From: Ephemerocybe angulata
Taxonomy: Eukaryota > Basidiomycota > Agaricomycetes > Agaricales > Psathyrellaceae
Assembly (NCBI GenBank): GCA_013368325.1
Contig: JAACJK010000058.1
Coordinates: forward strand, 124,001-188,000
Reading direction: 5' to 3'
DNA length: 64,000 nt
Position numbers and translations under genes: made by a program. Below the pieces are notes generated by a model. It was not told the DNA's origin. It ran no database searches and saw nothing but the letters and a program-made list of their open reading frames with translations. Positions 45,908 to 56,416 of this stretch are shown one piece after another (the stretch's first letter is position 1; every line of letters starts with the position of its first letter).

Positions 45908-46886
45908 ATGAGCTCGAACTTGAAAAGGCCTGCGGAGGGTGATTCGGAGGATGATGATGAGGACTACGTCCCGCCAAAGGGTATGTGGTGGTCTCGTATA
46001 TGCTGTGGCTTGTCGCTTACCTTGCTTGGGCGAAGAGGAGAATGGGAGTAGCTCTGAGAGCGAGGACGAAAGTGGGACGCAAGGAACCATTCAAGAGGTA
46101 GAAACCAAGGCAGAAAAGAAGTATGTATAGACGGTGCATGGAATCCTCGTTTCGCGCATGGGCGGGACTGACGGGTGTGTGTAGAGACCTGAGCAAGGTG
46201 TGGCAAGACTTTCAAGCAACGATAGCTGGACCTTCGGCGAAGCCAATTCAACGTGGGGATGGTGGCTTAAGAGAGGCAAACAGGGTGAAGGTGGTGAAGA
46301 AGTTTAGGTTTGCAGGGCAGGAACACGAGTACGTGGTAGTATCTCTCTTCTGAGGACAAGCTGCTTAACTAGGTATGCATGGATGCACAGAGAAGTGGTG
46401 GAGGTGCTCGAGACCAGCGAAGACGCAAAACGATGGCCACGATACCAAGAACCTAGTGCATCTACCTCACTCAATCCCCAAGTACAACCTACCTCCTCTT
46501 CCTCCTCCTCCCCGAGCAACCCCTTGCCCATAGCACCGTCAGGCCCATCAGAACCGTCAACCTCAACTCCAACCCCCGCACCACTCCCTCCAAAACGCAA
46601 GCCCGGCCCCCGCAAGCCCAAAACGACCCTGGCCCCCCTCCCCTTCAAATCCGCGCCCCTAAAGAAGCTCACAACACTCGAAAAGAGCGCCCTCGACTGG
46701 GCCAAACACACTGCCCAACCCTCCTCATCAGACAGCGTAACTCCCACAGCCGAAGAACTCGAAGCGCACAGACACGGGGGCGGCGGCTATCTCGATAAGG
46801 TCGAGTTTCTGAACCGGGTCGAGGAGCGCAAGGAGAGCATGCTGAGCAGCCAGAGCAGCGGGTCTAAGAGGATTAGGCGCGGATAA
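45908..46886 (+). CDS. swc5: SWR1 chromatin-remodelling complex subunit SWC5 (BCNT domain)
   Basis: Nuclear subunit needed for exchange of H2A.Z into nucleosomes. Four exons: an acidic start M-S-S-N-L-K-R-P-A-E-G-D-S-E-D-D-D-E-D-Y, an acidic second exon (S-E-S-E-D-E-S-G-T), and a third with D-L-S-K-V-W-Q-D-F and V-K-V-V-K-K-F-R-F-A-G-Q-E-H-E. The last exon has a Ser/Pro linker and the BCNT domain: K-K-L-T-T-L-E-K-S-A-L-D-W-A-K-H then G-G-G-Y-L-D-K-V-E-F-L-N-R-V-E-E-R-K. The acidic DEF-type N-terminus plus C-terminal BCNT is the known Swc5 layout. Splice phases are consistent. Ends 249 bases before the PTEN-type gene on the same strand. Confidence 0.88.
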
Positions 46887-46989
46887 TGTGCATGTGCAGT
46901 GGTCGGTAACCAAGAATGCCTTGTGCAGCGTGGAGGGTGCGTGCTTGTAATTACCGACAGGGCTGTGAGCGGGGGAGAAACGCTCCGCC

Positions 46990-46997
46990 TGACGTCA
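46990..46997. promoter_or_regulatory. CRE/ATF-type octamer upstream of the PTEN-type gene
   Basis: TGACGTCA ends 138 bases before ATG 47136, nearly the same spacing as at PUP1. Confidence 0.4.
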
Positions 46998-47135
46998 TCA
47001 AATTTCGACTATATACCTGCACTTGTTTTGTCTGTGTCGCCACCATCGCCTTCTCCATCACCACCGCAACACCCCCAATCCTCCCATTTCTACACCTTTC
47101 TTCTCTACCACCACCACCAACATTTATACCGCACA

Positions 47136-49856
47136 ATGACCTCGTATATCAGGCGCCTCGTCTCAGGCCCCAAGGCGCGCTTCAAGGACCCCGAGTTGAA
47201 CCTCGAGCTCGATCTCGTGTACATAACGCCACAAATTATCATCATGGGCTACCCCGCGGACGGATTCGAGAGTTTGTATAGGAACAAGAGAGCGGATGCG
47301 AAGCGATTCTTGGATACGAGGCACGGAAAGAACTATTGGGTCTTCAATCTGTGTCCGTTGAGGGAGAACGGGTACGAGAAGAGCGTCTTTGAGGGGCGGG
47401 TTACGAGGTTTCCGTTTCCTGATCATCAGTGCGTCTTGCTCCTCCTTCAACAGTCATTCTATCTTCTCGTCTCTCGTCGACGACTGTACGATTGCGTGCA
47501 GAGACGAGGGCTGAAGAAGATGGGTGGTGACACAATGCTGACGCCACCGCACCGTAGCGCGCCCCCACTCGCCATCCTCCCGCTCGTAACGCGCGAGATG
47601 CACGCCTGGCTCGACGGATCGCCCGATCGTGTCGCCGTCATCCACTGTAAAGCAGGCAAAGGCCGCTCGGGCACCATCGCATGCTCGTACCTCCTCACCC
47701 TCGCCGCCTCCAACTCCCCAGCCCCACCTGCCAGCAATGAAGCCGAGTCACACACCCAAGATGGACACAAGACTGCAAAGTCACAGACACAGACCGCGCT
47801 GGACCAGATACCGGAGAACCTGGACTCGGGTGCGCCGCCGCCCAAGCATAAAGACGCCCTCAGCAAGCGCGATGGGGAGGATCTCGCAGAACTGTTGGAA
47901 ACGAGCCCACTCTTCCCCGAGTCTACCGCGAGGCCTAACATAGATCCGCAGGCGACTGGATCTAACGCCGCGCCAGTGAATAAGGAAAAAGGGTTCGTGG
48001 ATGCCCTGAAGGGAGTTCTGGATCTGCATACAGCGCAACGGATGAAGCCCGTATCGCCTCCGTCGTCCTCTTCTTCGTCGAGCTCGAGCTCGAGTTCGAG
48101 TTCGAGCGACGAGGGGGAGAAAGAGCCTGGGGAACCGAAGAAGAAGAAGAAGCAGAAGCAGGGTGTGAGTATACCCTCACAGAGGCGCTACTTGTACTAT
48201 TGGGCGCTCATACTCAACGGCGAGGCGCCGAAGGATGTATTCGATATCTACGGTTCGTGTCTTCTTTCCTTCTTTCCTCAACCCCCCGAGTCTGGCGTCG
48301 ACTAACGCATTCGCTGTTTATATGCTAATTCCTTGTTCTCGCGTATAGCTCCACCCCCTCCGAAACCGATATCAACCCGCGCGAAGCCCCTGGTCCGCAT
48401 AACACAAATCCGCGTTCGCATGCGTGAGCCAAGTGGCGTAAAGCTCGGGCTAGTGCGCGCTGCGAATGTCGTGCTCGACAAGGCCGTCGAGTATCGGAAG
48501 AAGAGCAAAGGTAGTCCAAAGGTCGAAGTGGAAGGGGAGAATGAAGGGGAGTCGGGCGCTACGAAGACGAAGACAGATGGTGGTGATGCCGAAGAGGAGG
48601 AGGATACACGGGCGTTTACAGGCGCTAACAAGCTCTGGGCATCAATCGCACGATATGACGATGGGTTGGTGGACTTTTTGGAGGGATGGGAGGCGAAGAC
48701 ACGCGCCCAGGGTAAGGTAAACCCGCATGGGGCGCTTGATGGGTCGCTGCAGGTCAGTAAGGAAGGTAAGGAAGGGGCAAAGGAAGGAAAGGGGGAGCAG
48801 GGCGACTGGGCGGAGATGGACGATGAGCTGAAGGCACTGTTCGATGAGCATGGGAAGTGGGATAAGGAGAAGATGGTGAGGAGCTTTGCGAGGTTTGGGT
48901 TGGTGCCGAGGAAAGGGAGCGCGAGGAAGAGTGAGGCTGAGGAGAAGTCGGGCAAGGATGGGAAGGAGAGTGGGAAGGATGCTGGGAAGAAAGATAATGG
49001 GAAGAAGGCGGGGGACGAGGTGCAGGAGTACGTGCTTAAGCTGGCTGCTGATAATCGCGTACATGGCCACGCGCGTAAGCCAAGCACCTCCGCGCCGAAG
49101 GAATCCGGTAAGGACGACGCGCTACTACAGCCTAGCAGCGCTTCCCTGGGGAAGAAGCACGATCTTCACGGCAAAGGTGACGACACGGATTCGTTCTACG
49201 CCTCCTCCATCTCGTCCACCGGAGGCGCCGGGGGCCTCTCACCCGTCCCTGAATCCACCGTGCGCCCTACCGCCATCGACCGCGCGGCCGTCCACACACC
49301 CACACCTGTTGAGCGCCTCCAGGCGGCTGAAAACGGCGCGGGAGGTGGCCTCGTAGTCGAAGCATGCAGGGAGGTGAGGGTGAAGCTCTACGTGGGACAA
49401 GTGTTCATCGGCTGGACGTGGTTCGTGCCCACCTTCCACATGCCCCAGCCACCTAACGCCGGAGCGGGGACGAGTACGCTGCATCTTACAAGGAAAGAAC
49501 TGGACTTTCCCCTGGGCCTGGGAACAGCGATCGTCAGTGTAGACGTGGATATGGAATGGGTGGCCTCCTCCTCCGCTGCCTTACCTTCACTCACCACCGC
49601 ATATCCGCCTTCCGCTGCTACCTCCGAAGCCTTTGCTGGTGCGGCGACGACGGCGGAGACGCCGCTGGGCACGGTGAGTGGGGGAGTACTAGGCACTTCT
49701 GTTGACTCGGACGCGAAGGGACAGGGCGGGGTCGGGGCGGCGGTCGTGCAGGCTGTGAACGCAATGCATGGGGGTGGCGGGGAGGGTACGGGAGGGGGTG
49801 TTGCCGAGGGAGGCGTGAGGGAGGCTGTGGAGGTTGGGCAGAGTAAGGGGGTTTAA
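47136..49856 (+). CDS. PTEN-type phosphoinositide/dual-specificity phosphatase
   Basis: Predicted PI(3,4,5)P3 3-phosphatase. Exons 47136-47428, 47558-48252 and 48349-49856 give 831 residues, about twice human PTEN. The start M-T-S-Y-I-R-R-L-V-S matches the PIP2-binding N-terminus. Next come M-G-Y-P-A-D-G-F-E-S-L-Y-R-N, F-P-F-P-D-H|H-A-P-P and the P-loop H-C-K-A-G-K-G-R-S-G-T with the catalytic Cys. A disordered Ser/Lys/Glu insertion (16-17 consecutive Ser, then poly-Lys) separates the P-loop from Q-R-R-Y-L-Y-Y-W. C2-like strands (V-R-I-T-Q-I-R-V-R) and a large Lys/Glu insertion follow. The C2 end is V-R-V-K-L-Y-V-G-Q-V-F-I-G-W-T-W-F-V-P. Intron 1 is 129 bases and stays open, so retention would add 43 residues at the substrate loop. 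The frame is open to 46899, but conservation begins at 47136. Confidence 0.87.
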
Positions 49857-50074
49857 TTCACGGGAATGTCGGATTACCTTTTCCTTCGGTTCGGGCATGG
49901 GGGCTAGGGCTTCATTATAGTATACAGTGTGCGCTACGTGAGGTATCTACATCAATAGTCTATGTAGTGTGGGGAACGGGTGAGCATGCGGGATCGTAAA
50001 CTTGGTCGTCGTGGCGTGAATCATTACAATGCGATAGCCACAGGGTGGGTGAAATCGGGACTGATTTTCGTTCG

Positions 50075-51173
50075 CTATGAGTCCGCGCATGCGATAAGGT
50101 AGCAGCTCTGCGGCGGTTGTGAGCGGAGTTGGGGCAGGATGGTGTCGTAGGCTGATGCAGAGTTCAGGACGATGGAGCCTTCGAGGTAACGCTGCCATAA
50201 GACGTCGAGCCTGTGTGAGGGAGGATACGAGTCAGCAAACAACTCATACAATCTCCTTTCAATCCTTCATTAGTAGCCTCGTGATGGCTGATAGACGCCG
50301 GCCGAGATCGCCCTTCGGCGGTCGGGTCAGGCACGAGCGCACGGAAGCTAAGGCCGCAGCACGCCATACATCCACACACACATATATAAAGGGAGCCAAG
50401 TCAAACACTCACCCTGCATTTCCCTTTCTCCCCCTGCTACTATTGCGATCACTCCCCCGTCCCCTGCTCCACCGTCCACCCACAGCCGTGCCCTCTCCCT
50501 CATTCCCCTTTCCTTCCCCTTCAACCCCTTTCCCGACTGCTGATTTTTTGTCCCAAGGATGGTATATCCGGTATCCTCCAACGCCTGAAGGCGCTACGAT
50601 ACTCAGAACCTCGAGCACGCCGCGGTCTTTGCTGTGCGAGTAGCGGTGGCGGTCGCGGATGCGGCGCCAGGGCTCCCAGAACCATACGCGGAACTCGGAG
50701 TTGAGATTGTGCGCGCCTGGGAGGAAGGTCGTGCGCGTCGGTGGGGCGGGAGCGGGGAGTGATAACTCCCCCTTCGTTTCGTGGTTGGTTTGACTTTGGG
50801 AGTCTGAGGTGTAGGGGGATGTGAGGTTGAAGTCGACGGGGGCAGGGGGGTGTGGGACGTTGTGGTGCGTGCGGTCGTGGGCGGGGATGGACGTGGCGTC
50901 GCTTGCTGATGGGTCGGAGGAGGGGAGGGAGTGGGAGGATTCAAGTACAGGCTGATGTGGTGGAGACTTTTGGGGAGGTGCATTCGAGCCTGGTGTCGGA
51001 TGGAGGCCGGGTGAGTGGTACTTTGGGTCCAGCTGGAAACGTGCGTGGAAGAGGTCGGAGGTGGGCGGGAGGCAGTGGATGTAGATGGCAAGTGCGAGGT
51101 AGAGCGCGAAGAGGGCGAGGAGGGCTTTTGGGATGGAACGGAGGGTGAGGCGGAGGAGCTCTGTTCTGCGCAT
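50075..51173 (-). CDS. Hypothetical type II membrane protein
   Basis: Two exons (50413-51173 and 50075-50210) joined through a 202-base intron (GTGAGT...CACACAG) give 298 residues. The N-terminus M-R-R-T-E-L-L-R-L-T-L-R-S-I-P-K is basic and followed by one hydrophobic span (A-L-L-A-L-F-A-L-Y-L-A-L-A-I-Y-I-H), a signal-anchor layout. A long Pro/Ser/His-rich stem leads to F-R-V-W-F-W-E-P-W-R-R-I-R-D-R, then L-E-V-L-S-I-V-A-P-S-G-V-G-G-Y-R-I-Y-H-P. The second exon reads L-D-V-L-W-Q-R-Y-L-E-G-S-I-V-L-N-S and ends C-Y-L-I-A-C-A-D-S. This looks like a Golgi or ER stem-type protein, but no catalytic motif is recognised. The 3' end faces that of the PTEN-type gene 218 bases away. Confidence 0.6.
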
Positions 51174-52732
51174 CGTGGGGGTCGTTGGTAGAGTTTTTGG
51201 ATCGTTGTCGATGCTAGGTGGGTGATGTCAAATGGGTAAGCTAGGCTTCTTTCTCTCTAGCTGGCTGATGGGGCGATGACGGGCGCTCCACCGGCCGAAT
51301 GTTCTCCAGGGATTCTGGGGAGGCTGCAGCTCACACCAGCGAGCGGCGCAGAGGAATGAGGGGGAGGAAGAAAGAAAGGAGCGAGCGCAGCGCCGTGCAC
51401 ACCTTCTATAAGACCCAGCAATGAGGTGGTGTTTCGTGATCAACGCCGCAGCGCCCTTTTGCCACCAGGTCCGTCAATCTGTAACACAAGTCCCTCGCTC
51501 TCTCCGGCGCAGTGGCTTCCACGGGCGGAAAGCAGTCGAATGCACTGCGTTCTCGCGAATTCGACTTGTGGATTGTGATTGAGGCGGTGGGCAAGCCGCG
51601 TGTGAGCTACGAACGTATGTCGTGTACAGAATCTGGAAATCTTCGCTCGAACTTCGCTTTAGCTCTGGGTGGCTCGTGATCTTCGTAGCCTGGTTCTGTG
51701 TTGGTTAGAGGTTTTCTGTGGTTAGAAGGATCGAACACCTGAATGGCTGGAAGATGATGGAGCAAGATGAGCGAAGGCTGTAGGAGGTCTCGCACTCCAG
51801 GCGTTCGAGTGGGGATGACGATGATGGTCGGTAAGAACCCTCAACCTATTTATAGCTCGGGTCCATTATTAATAGTACCTTCCCTAATTTTGTCTTGAGC
51901 GGTAGCGACTCGTAAAACGGTGCAATTTCAAATGCGCAGCGTCGCGGGCTGCTGCGCACGCGCTTGGATTAATTGAATTTGCGCAGTACGACGAGGCTGA
52001 TCTGCTGAAGCGGCCTGGACTGGTCGCCAGTGTGTCGTGGTTGGGGCAACCGAGGCAGCGGGTTCGATATTTCGCTGCAGATTTAAGCTTGCGCTGAGGG
52101 TTTGGAATTCAGTTCTTAAGTACTGCCACCTCCACGGCTCATCCCAGGAGGATTGCGATTTCGGTTGCAAAGTGATGGACTGACCGAACCAAGGACTCCA
52201 AGCAGCCGTCGCAGCGAGCGCTTTGACCCTCGATCGGATCTTTCCGAGGGCGGAGTTCGAACAAATACATGAGATCATTGCCAGCACACGGGCGCTTATT
52301 CCTTCTTCCTCTCTTCCTGCCCGCCGGCCTCGCTTTACTTCAGAGTGACCGGTATCACCTGGCATTCCTTGCACCGTACTACTTTCTAGCTCTTCTTAAA
52401 CCCACGATTGTCATGGGACCGGGTCGGCTATGTACCAATCGGCGTCCTGGTTTACCATGTGTGTCTTTCGATGGTTCATTTCCTCCCTAATCAGTCATGA
52501 GGTATAGACTAATCCAGACCCATAGGGGATAATTATACAAGGTATGCTATCGCAAGAAACCCCCAGACGAGCGCATGGAGCCCCATCCACAAAAAATTAA
52601 TGTACAACAAGAATGAATAATGGCTGGCAAGTCCGAAAGATAACTGGGATAACGGTGGCGTAGATAAGTGCGTCGAAGAGGATAATGATGTTTTGTGCCA
52701 CATTCGACTCTGACTAGAATCGCATATCTATT
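51174..52732. other. Intergenic region between the type II membrane protein and DUF6699 gene D
   Basis: No gene I can support. A minus frame at 51928-52374 is open for 148 codons but has no motif. GGGCGCTTAT motif at 52290-52299. Confidence 0.45.
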
Positions 52733-53692
52733 CTACGAGAGAACGAGCCTCCAAACGCCACCTTCGAGCGTATCCGGGCATAGTCCACGCCACATCCAAG
52801 CCTGCCTCGTGCCCCGCACACTTTGATGTGTGCTACGAGCAGTGTTCCTTCCAAACAGGACACTTCCACTTCGTACACAGGAAAATTCACCACTCCCGCC
52901 ATCGCTATCGTCAAAAATAACAGCGTTGCTGGCGGCGGCGAGTGTATCCGCGGCGGAAACATCACATCCACAACGGCGACGAGGCCTACTGGCTCCTGCG
53001 CGAGATACACAGAGGAGGACATCGAGGACCGTGACGTACGCTGCCCCTGTCACCTGCGAGCTCGGGTAGACTGTGAAGACGTTGCCGTGGATCCCGCACT
53101 CAGAATTATTGTCGATGCGGATGGTTAAGGACGCCTGTGTAGGACTCGCAGCGGACTCGAGCAGCCATGGCGCCGCCAGCGGTGGGCCAGAATGGATTTG
53201 GATCTGGGACCCGGACGAATGATGCGCGCGTCGCGAGGGTGCATCTGCGGTGTAGGGAGAGGTGCGCACGTCCCATATTATCTTTTGAGATGAGTTTGGC
53301 TGGATGGTGAGGAGAGGGTGGAGAGCGTAGGGCGCTTGCGTTGCTAGATATGGCAGCGGGATGGAAGCGTAAAGGGCTTGCGAGTGTTGGGGCATCGCTG
53401 GCACTGGGATATACGAGGGTGGCGTCGGTGTAGATGAATATGGAAATGAGGGGGTTGGTGCAAGGGAGATGTTGGGATGGATGGGTAAACGTGGTACTTG
53501 CAGTGAAGATGACGGTGGGAGAGTGCATGACCGCTGTGTTGTACGTGGGTGCGAATGCGGGCTCGCAGGGTCATGGTTCAACGATGCGCCGGCGCCGGGG
53601 AGGGAGAGCATCGGTGTGTGTAGGGGCGAGGGAGTGGTCGCCTGGGGCTCAGAGCAGGACCACGGCCGGACGTCTGGTAGTGGCCTGTACAT
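52733..53692 (-). CDS. DUF6699 family protein, copy D
   Basis: Single exon, 319 residues from ATG 53692 (355 if the in-frame ATG at 53800 is used). A long Pro/Ser/His-rich N-terminal region precedes A-L-Y-A-S-I-P-L-P, Y-A-L-H-P-L-L, I-I-W-D-V-R-T-S-P-Y-T-A, A-P-W-L-L-E-S-A-A-S-P and L-T-I-R-I-D-N. Then come V-F-T-V-Y-P, Y-V-T-V-L-D-V-L-L-C-V-S-R-A-G and R-R-C-G-C-D, with the final W-M-W-R-G-L-C-P-D-T-L-E-G-G-V-W. The first member of a minus-strand trio with copies E and F. The decayed locus at 34059 and copy C are its closest relatives here. Function unknown. Confidence 0.8.
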   Translation of the reverse strand: MYRPLPDVRPWSCSEPQATTPSPLHTPMLSLPGAGASLNHDPASPHSHPRTTQRSCTLPPSSSLQVPRLPIHPNISLAPTPSFPYSSTPTPPSYIPVPAMPQHSQALYASIPLPYLATQAPYALHPLLTIQPNSSQKIIWDVRTSPYTADAPSRRAHHSSGSQIQIHSGPPLAAPWLLESAASPTQASLTIRIDNNSECGIHGNVFTVYPSSQVTGAAYVTVLDVLLCVSRAGASRPRRRCGCDVSAADTLAAASNAVIFDDSDGGSGEFSCVRSGSVLFGRNTARSTHQSVRGTRQAWMWRGLCPDTLEGGVWRLVLS

Positions 53693-54020
53693 GATGCCTT
53701 CGAAAATGATGGAAATATGCGTCGTTTGGTGTAGAGTGTATAGGAACGATAGATCTTGGAACTCTAAGATGAAGGTGAGGGTACAGGGTTGTGCTGGCAT
53801 AAACGGTTCTTATACGAGAAGGTACAAGAAGCGAGGTTGCTGGCTGACTTTTAATTTTCCCCTCACCCGCAGAACAGGATTGAATTGCCAGTGAGCGTCT
53901 GTCCTTCAAGTTGCATCGGCTCCTTTTCTTGGTTGATCAATCGTGATGTACCACTTCGGGATTCAATTGATCCCGTGGCCCACCTTTCCTTAACCTTGCA
54001 CCGCCTTTCAGACCCCGATC

Positions 54021-54141
54021 TTGTCTCGTACCCATCCGTCCTATTTTGGAAGTGACCCATGCGTCCGTGGACGGTGGGGGACGCAGCATTCCCCCACCGT
54101 CCACGGAGGTCCATTTCCCGAAACGGATGGGAACGAGACAA
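54021..54141. repeat. Nested fold-back (two pairs of inverted repeats)
   Basis: Outer arms 54021-54039 and 54123-54141 are inverted copies with 18 of 19 bases identical. Inner arms 54064-54081 and 54090-54107 are a perfect 18-base inverted repeat (TCCGTGGACGGTGGGGGA) around an 8-base loop. In single strand it would fold into one long interrupted hairpin. It may be a small fold-back transposon, a regulatory hairpin or a short RNA source. Confidence 0.8.
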
Positions 54142-54900
54142 CCCCGATCCAGAGAGGCGCCTCCACTTTTCTCCCCAATCCCGAGTAGATCAAGGATGGC
54201 CCTCTCCGACTGCGGATACCCCTTGAATAAGCCCCTGAACGACTGTAATAGGATCTATCCCTGTCTTGGACAATGTACTGGGACACTGGTTTAATTGATA
54301 AGTGCTCGTATCGAAGCTACGGATTCAACAAGCCAGTAATCCGTCTGCCCATTGGCGTAAGAAAGGGATGAGTTCAGATGGGTTCATTTTGAGTTTGGAG
54401 GGATCTGGATAGATGTTACCGTGGCAGAAACTACCGCACCCATTTCGGTATGCCATAGAAGCGTAGCCGCACTACCACCCCAATCTTGCTCGGTCGGTTC
54501 GGTCATCTCTGTTTGTCCGTCCATGAAGCGATCGCAGTATTTTTCCATTGCATCTTTGTCAATGGGCTTCAATCCTCTCTAGGGACAGACAACGCTCTAT
54601 ATCACACCAAGAACATCTACCCCCGTCACATACACCGTGACATCTCACATTTCCATAGGGGTTGGGCCCATTTGGGAGGTAAATGGCTCCTGCCGCACGG
54701 TGGTCTAACGTTTGGACCGCTGGAGGACCCCCAACGGCCATGTTCCCTAATGTTCCCCAGTCTGAAGATTCATGTTCTCATGTGGGTATATACGTAAACA
54801 GTTGTATGGATGCAGCCACCAGGTATCTTGAGAAATGACAAGCAACATTGATGCTTTCCTCGTGGCTTTGTATCAATCCAGGGGGGTAGGGGTGATGCAG

Positions 54901-54923
54901 TTAACTCGACAGTGTCGAGTTAA
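54901..54923. repeat. Perfect 23-base palindrome
   Basis: TTAACTCGACA, a central G, then TGTCGAGTTAA. Arms of 11 bases match exactly. Could bind a dimeric regulator or be a transposon footprint ending in TTAA on both sides. Confidence 0.85.
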
Positions 54924-55678
54924 TTGGGCGCACGTTGGCTGTGCCGAGTTGCTGAAGGAGACCAGAGGCAAGCTCTACGCATATTGGCAAAAGAACGATT
55001 CGGAGAGATGGGTTTTTACCGGAATCCCTGTTCACAGATTGTGATAAGACTGGCCCGACTAGGCCGACTTCTCCGAGGAGAGGGCTGTCGAGGGTCGTCT
55101 CATCATTTGGAGAAGCTTCTACAGCCTGTTCTGCTTTGCACCTTTGAGCAACACCACACACACAGTCACAGTACTGGCCAACCAGGTTACCAGTGCTGTC
55201 ATCGGTATCATATCTGTCAGCTAGCTGTGACGAACGGTCGGTCTTGCCGGGGACAAGTATTACTCCCTCAGGTCCGGAAATGGTGGTGGTACCGTACCTC
55301 CCATTCAAGTTCTGCGCAGCGCTCGGAGGGCATACGAGAGCAGATTTGATACGGCAAGCGCTTACTGTATATTGTCTTCACCTCTCCTTACAACTATTGG
55401 ATTTCTCTTTACTTTACTTGACAACGTCGGCTGGGGTAGTAGTCCATCATTTAAAACCCAAATACACTTTTAAATGAACATTACGTGCAACCTACCTCCC
55501 CTTCATTTTCAATTCCAGTGAATGGCAGAGTTGAGTATTCCTTCCCAGAGATAACGCAGAATTTGACACATTTACCAGTAGAGAGGGTATATATCACCGT
55601 ATGGGGGGGACTAACAGCAGTGCACAGTTTAACATTTAAAATTTATATCTTCGTCTACATACTATCCAGATACTATTC

Positions 55679-56416
55679 TTAAGCCAAGTAAAGTGTCCAC
55701 ACATCACGCTCCAGAGTACTTGCGCTAAGCCCCCTCCATCTCCATCGCACAACGCCATCATCTCGCTGTAGGGACTCGGGTCGTCTGAATCGACGTCCCT
55801 CTTGCGTGTACATATTTGCATCCCGTGAGTGCGCATCCGATTCCAATGCAAAAAGCAAGCTACTCTGGGCGAACTGCGGCGGCATGGGCGTCTCGTCGTG
55901 ACCTTCACTCCAACCCACGGAGGTGTATCGAGAGCAGCAGCTGCAATCTCGCGCTCCAAAAGCACACCTTGGTGCTCCATATACGCATGACACCACATCG
56001 AGAATCGTGACGAACTGGGTGCCAGAATGACCTGGGTGGACAAAGATGATATTCTCCTGGCAGCCTTCGACTCGGATGGTGAGCGACTGGACTGGAGGAC
56101 TTGTTGCGGGCTCGTGCCACCATCGCGCAAAGCAGGCGTTCGGAGTCCATGCTGCGCTCCTCCTTTGGGTCTGGGACCGAGAGCTGTGGTATGCCATTTG
56201 TATGGTAAGAGGGGATGTTCGCACATCCCATTGGATTGCAGGTGATGGGGAGAGCTCGAGGAGGGGGTGGAGAATGTATGGTTCTTGGGGAAGAGATGGA
56301 AGCTGCACAGTCATCGCTATGGGACTTGAGGAGCCCAAAGGAGGTGGCGCAGAACTGGGTGTAGCGGGTGGCATGTGCGCTGGTATACGTAGGAAAGATG
56401 ATGATGCAAAGGACAT
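55679..56416 (-). CDS. DUF6699 family protein, copy E
   Basis: Single exon, 245 residues from ATG 56416. Landmarks: P-Y-I-L-H-P-L-L-E-L, I-Q-W-D-V-R-T-S-P-L, W-W-H-E-P-A-T-S-P-P, L-T-I-R-V-E-G-C, N-I-I-F-V-H-P and F-V-T-I-L-D-V-V-S-C-V-Y. After G-A-P-R-C-A-F-G-A-R-D-C-S-C-C-S-R comes the end W-R-W-R-G-L-S-A-S-T-L-E with V-W-T-L-Y-L. A TATATATATA box lies 116 bases upstream and an AGGCGCTTAAT motif 165 bases upstream. Middle member of the D-E-F trio. Copies E, F, A and B share the full or nearly full cysteine cluster, suggesting one subgroup. Function unknown. Confidence 0.8.
   Translation of the reverse strand: MSFASSSFLRIPAHMPPATPSSAPPPLGSSSPIAMTVQLPSLPQEPYILHPLLELSPSPAIQWDVRTSPLTIQMAYHSSRSQTQRRSAAWTPNACFARWWHEPATSPPVQSLTIRVEGCQENIIFVHPGHSGTQFVTILDVVSCVYGAPRCAFGARDCSCCSRYTSVGWSEGHDETPMPPQFAQSSLLFALESDAHSRDANMYTQEGRRFRRPESLQRDDGVVRWRWRGLSASTLERDVWTLYLA

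Larger units (their letters stand above)
53693..55678. other. Intergenic region with two inverted-repeat structures
   Basis: About 2 kb between DUF6699 copies D and E. Contains the fold-back at 54021-54141 and the palindrome at 54901-54923. Frames at 54835-55349 are short and unrecognised. Confidence 0.55.

Noticed and set aside
46899..47135. Upstream extension of the PTEN-type frame by 79 codons
   Set aside because: It does not resemble the family and includes the CRE octamer and a pyrimidine-rich leader; conservation begins at ATG 47136.
48302..49087. Antisense frame of 261 codons, Ser/Pro/Phe-rich
   Set aside because: It is the complement of the Lys/Glu-rich insertion of the PTEN-type phosphatase.
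51928..52374. Minus frame of 148 codons with Gln/Ala-rich end
   Set aside because: No family motif, no promoter or intron support.
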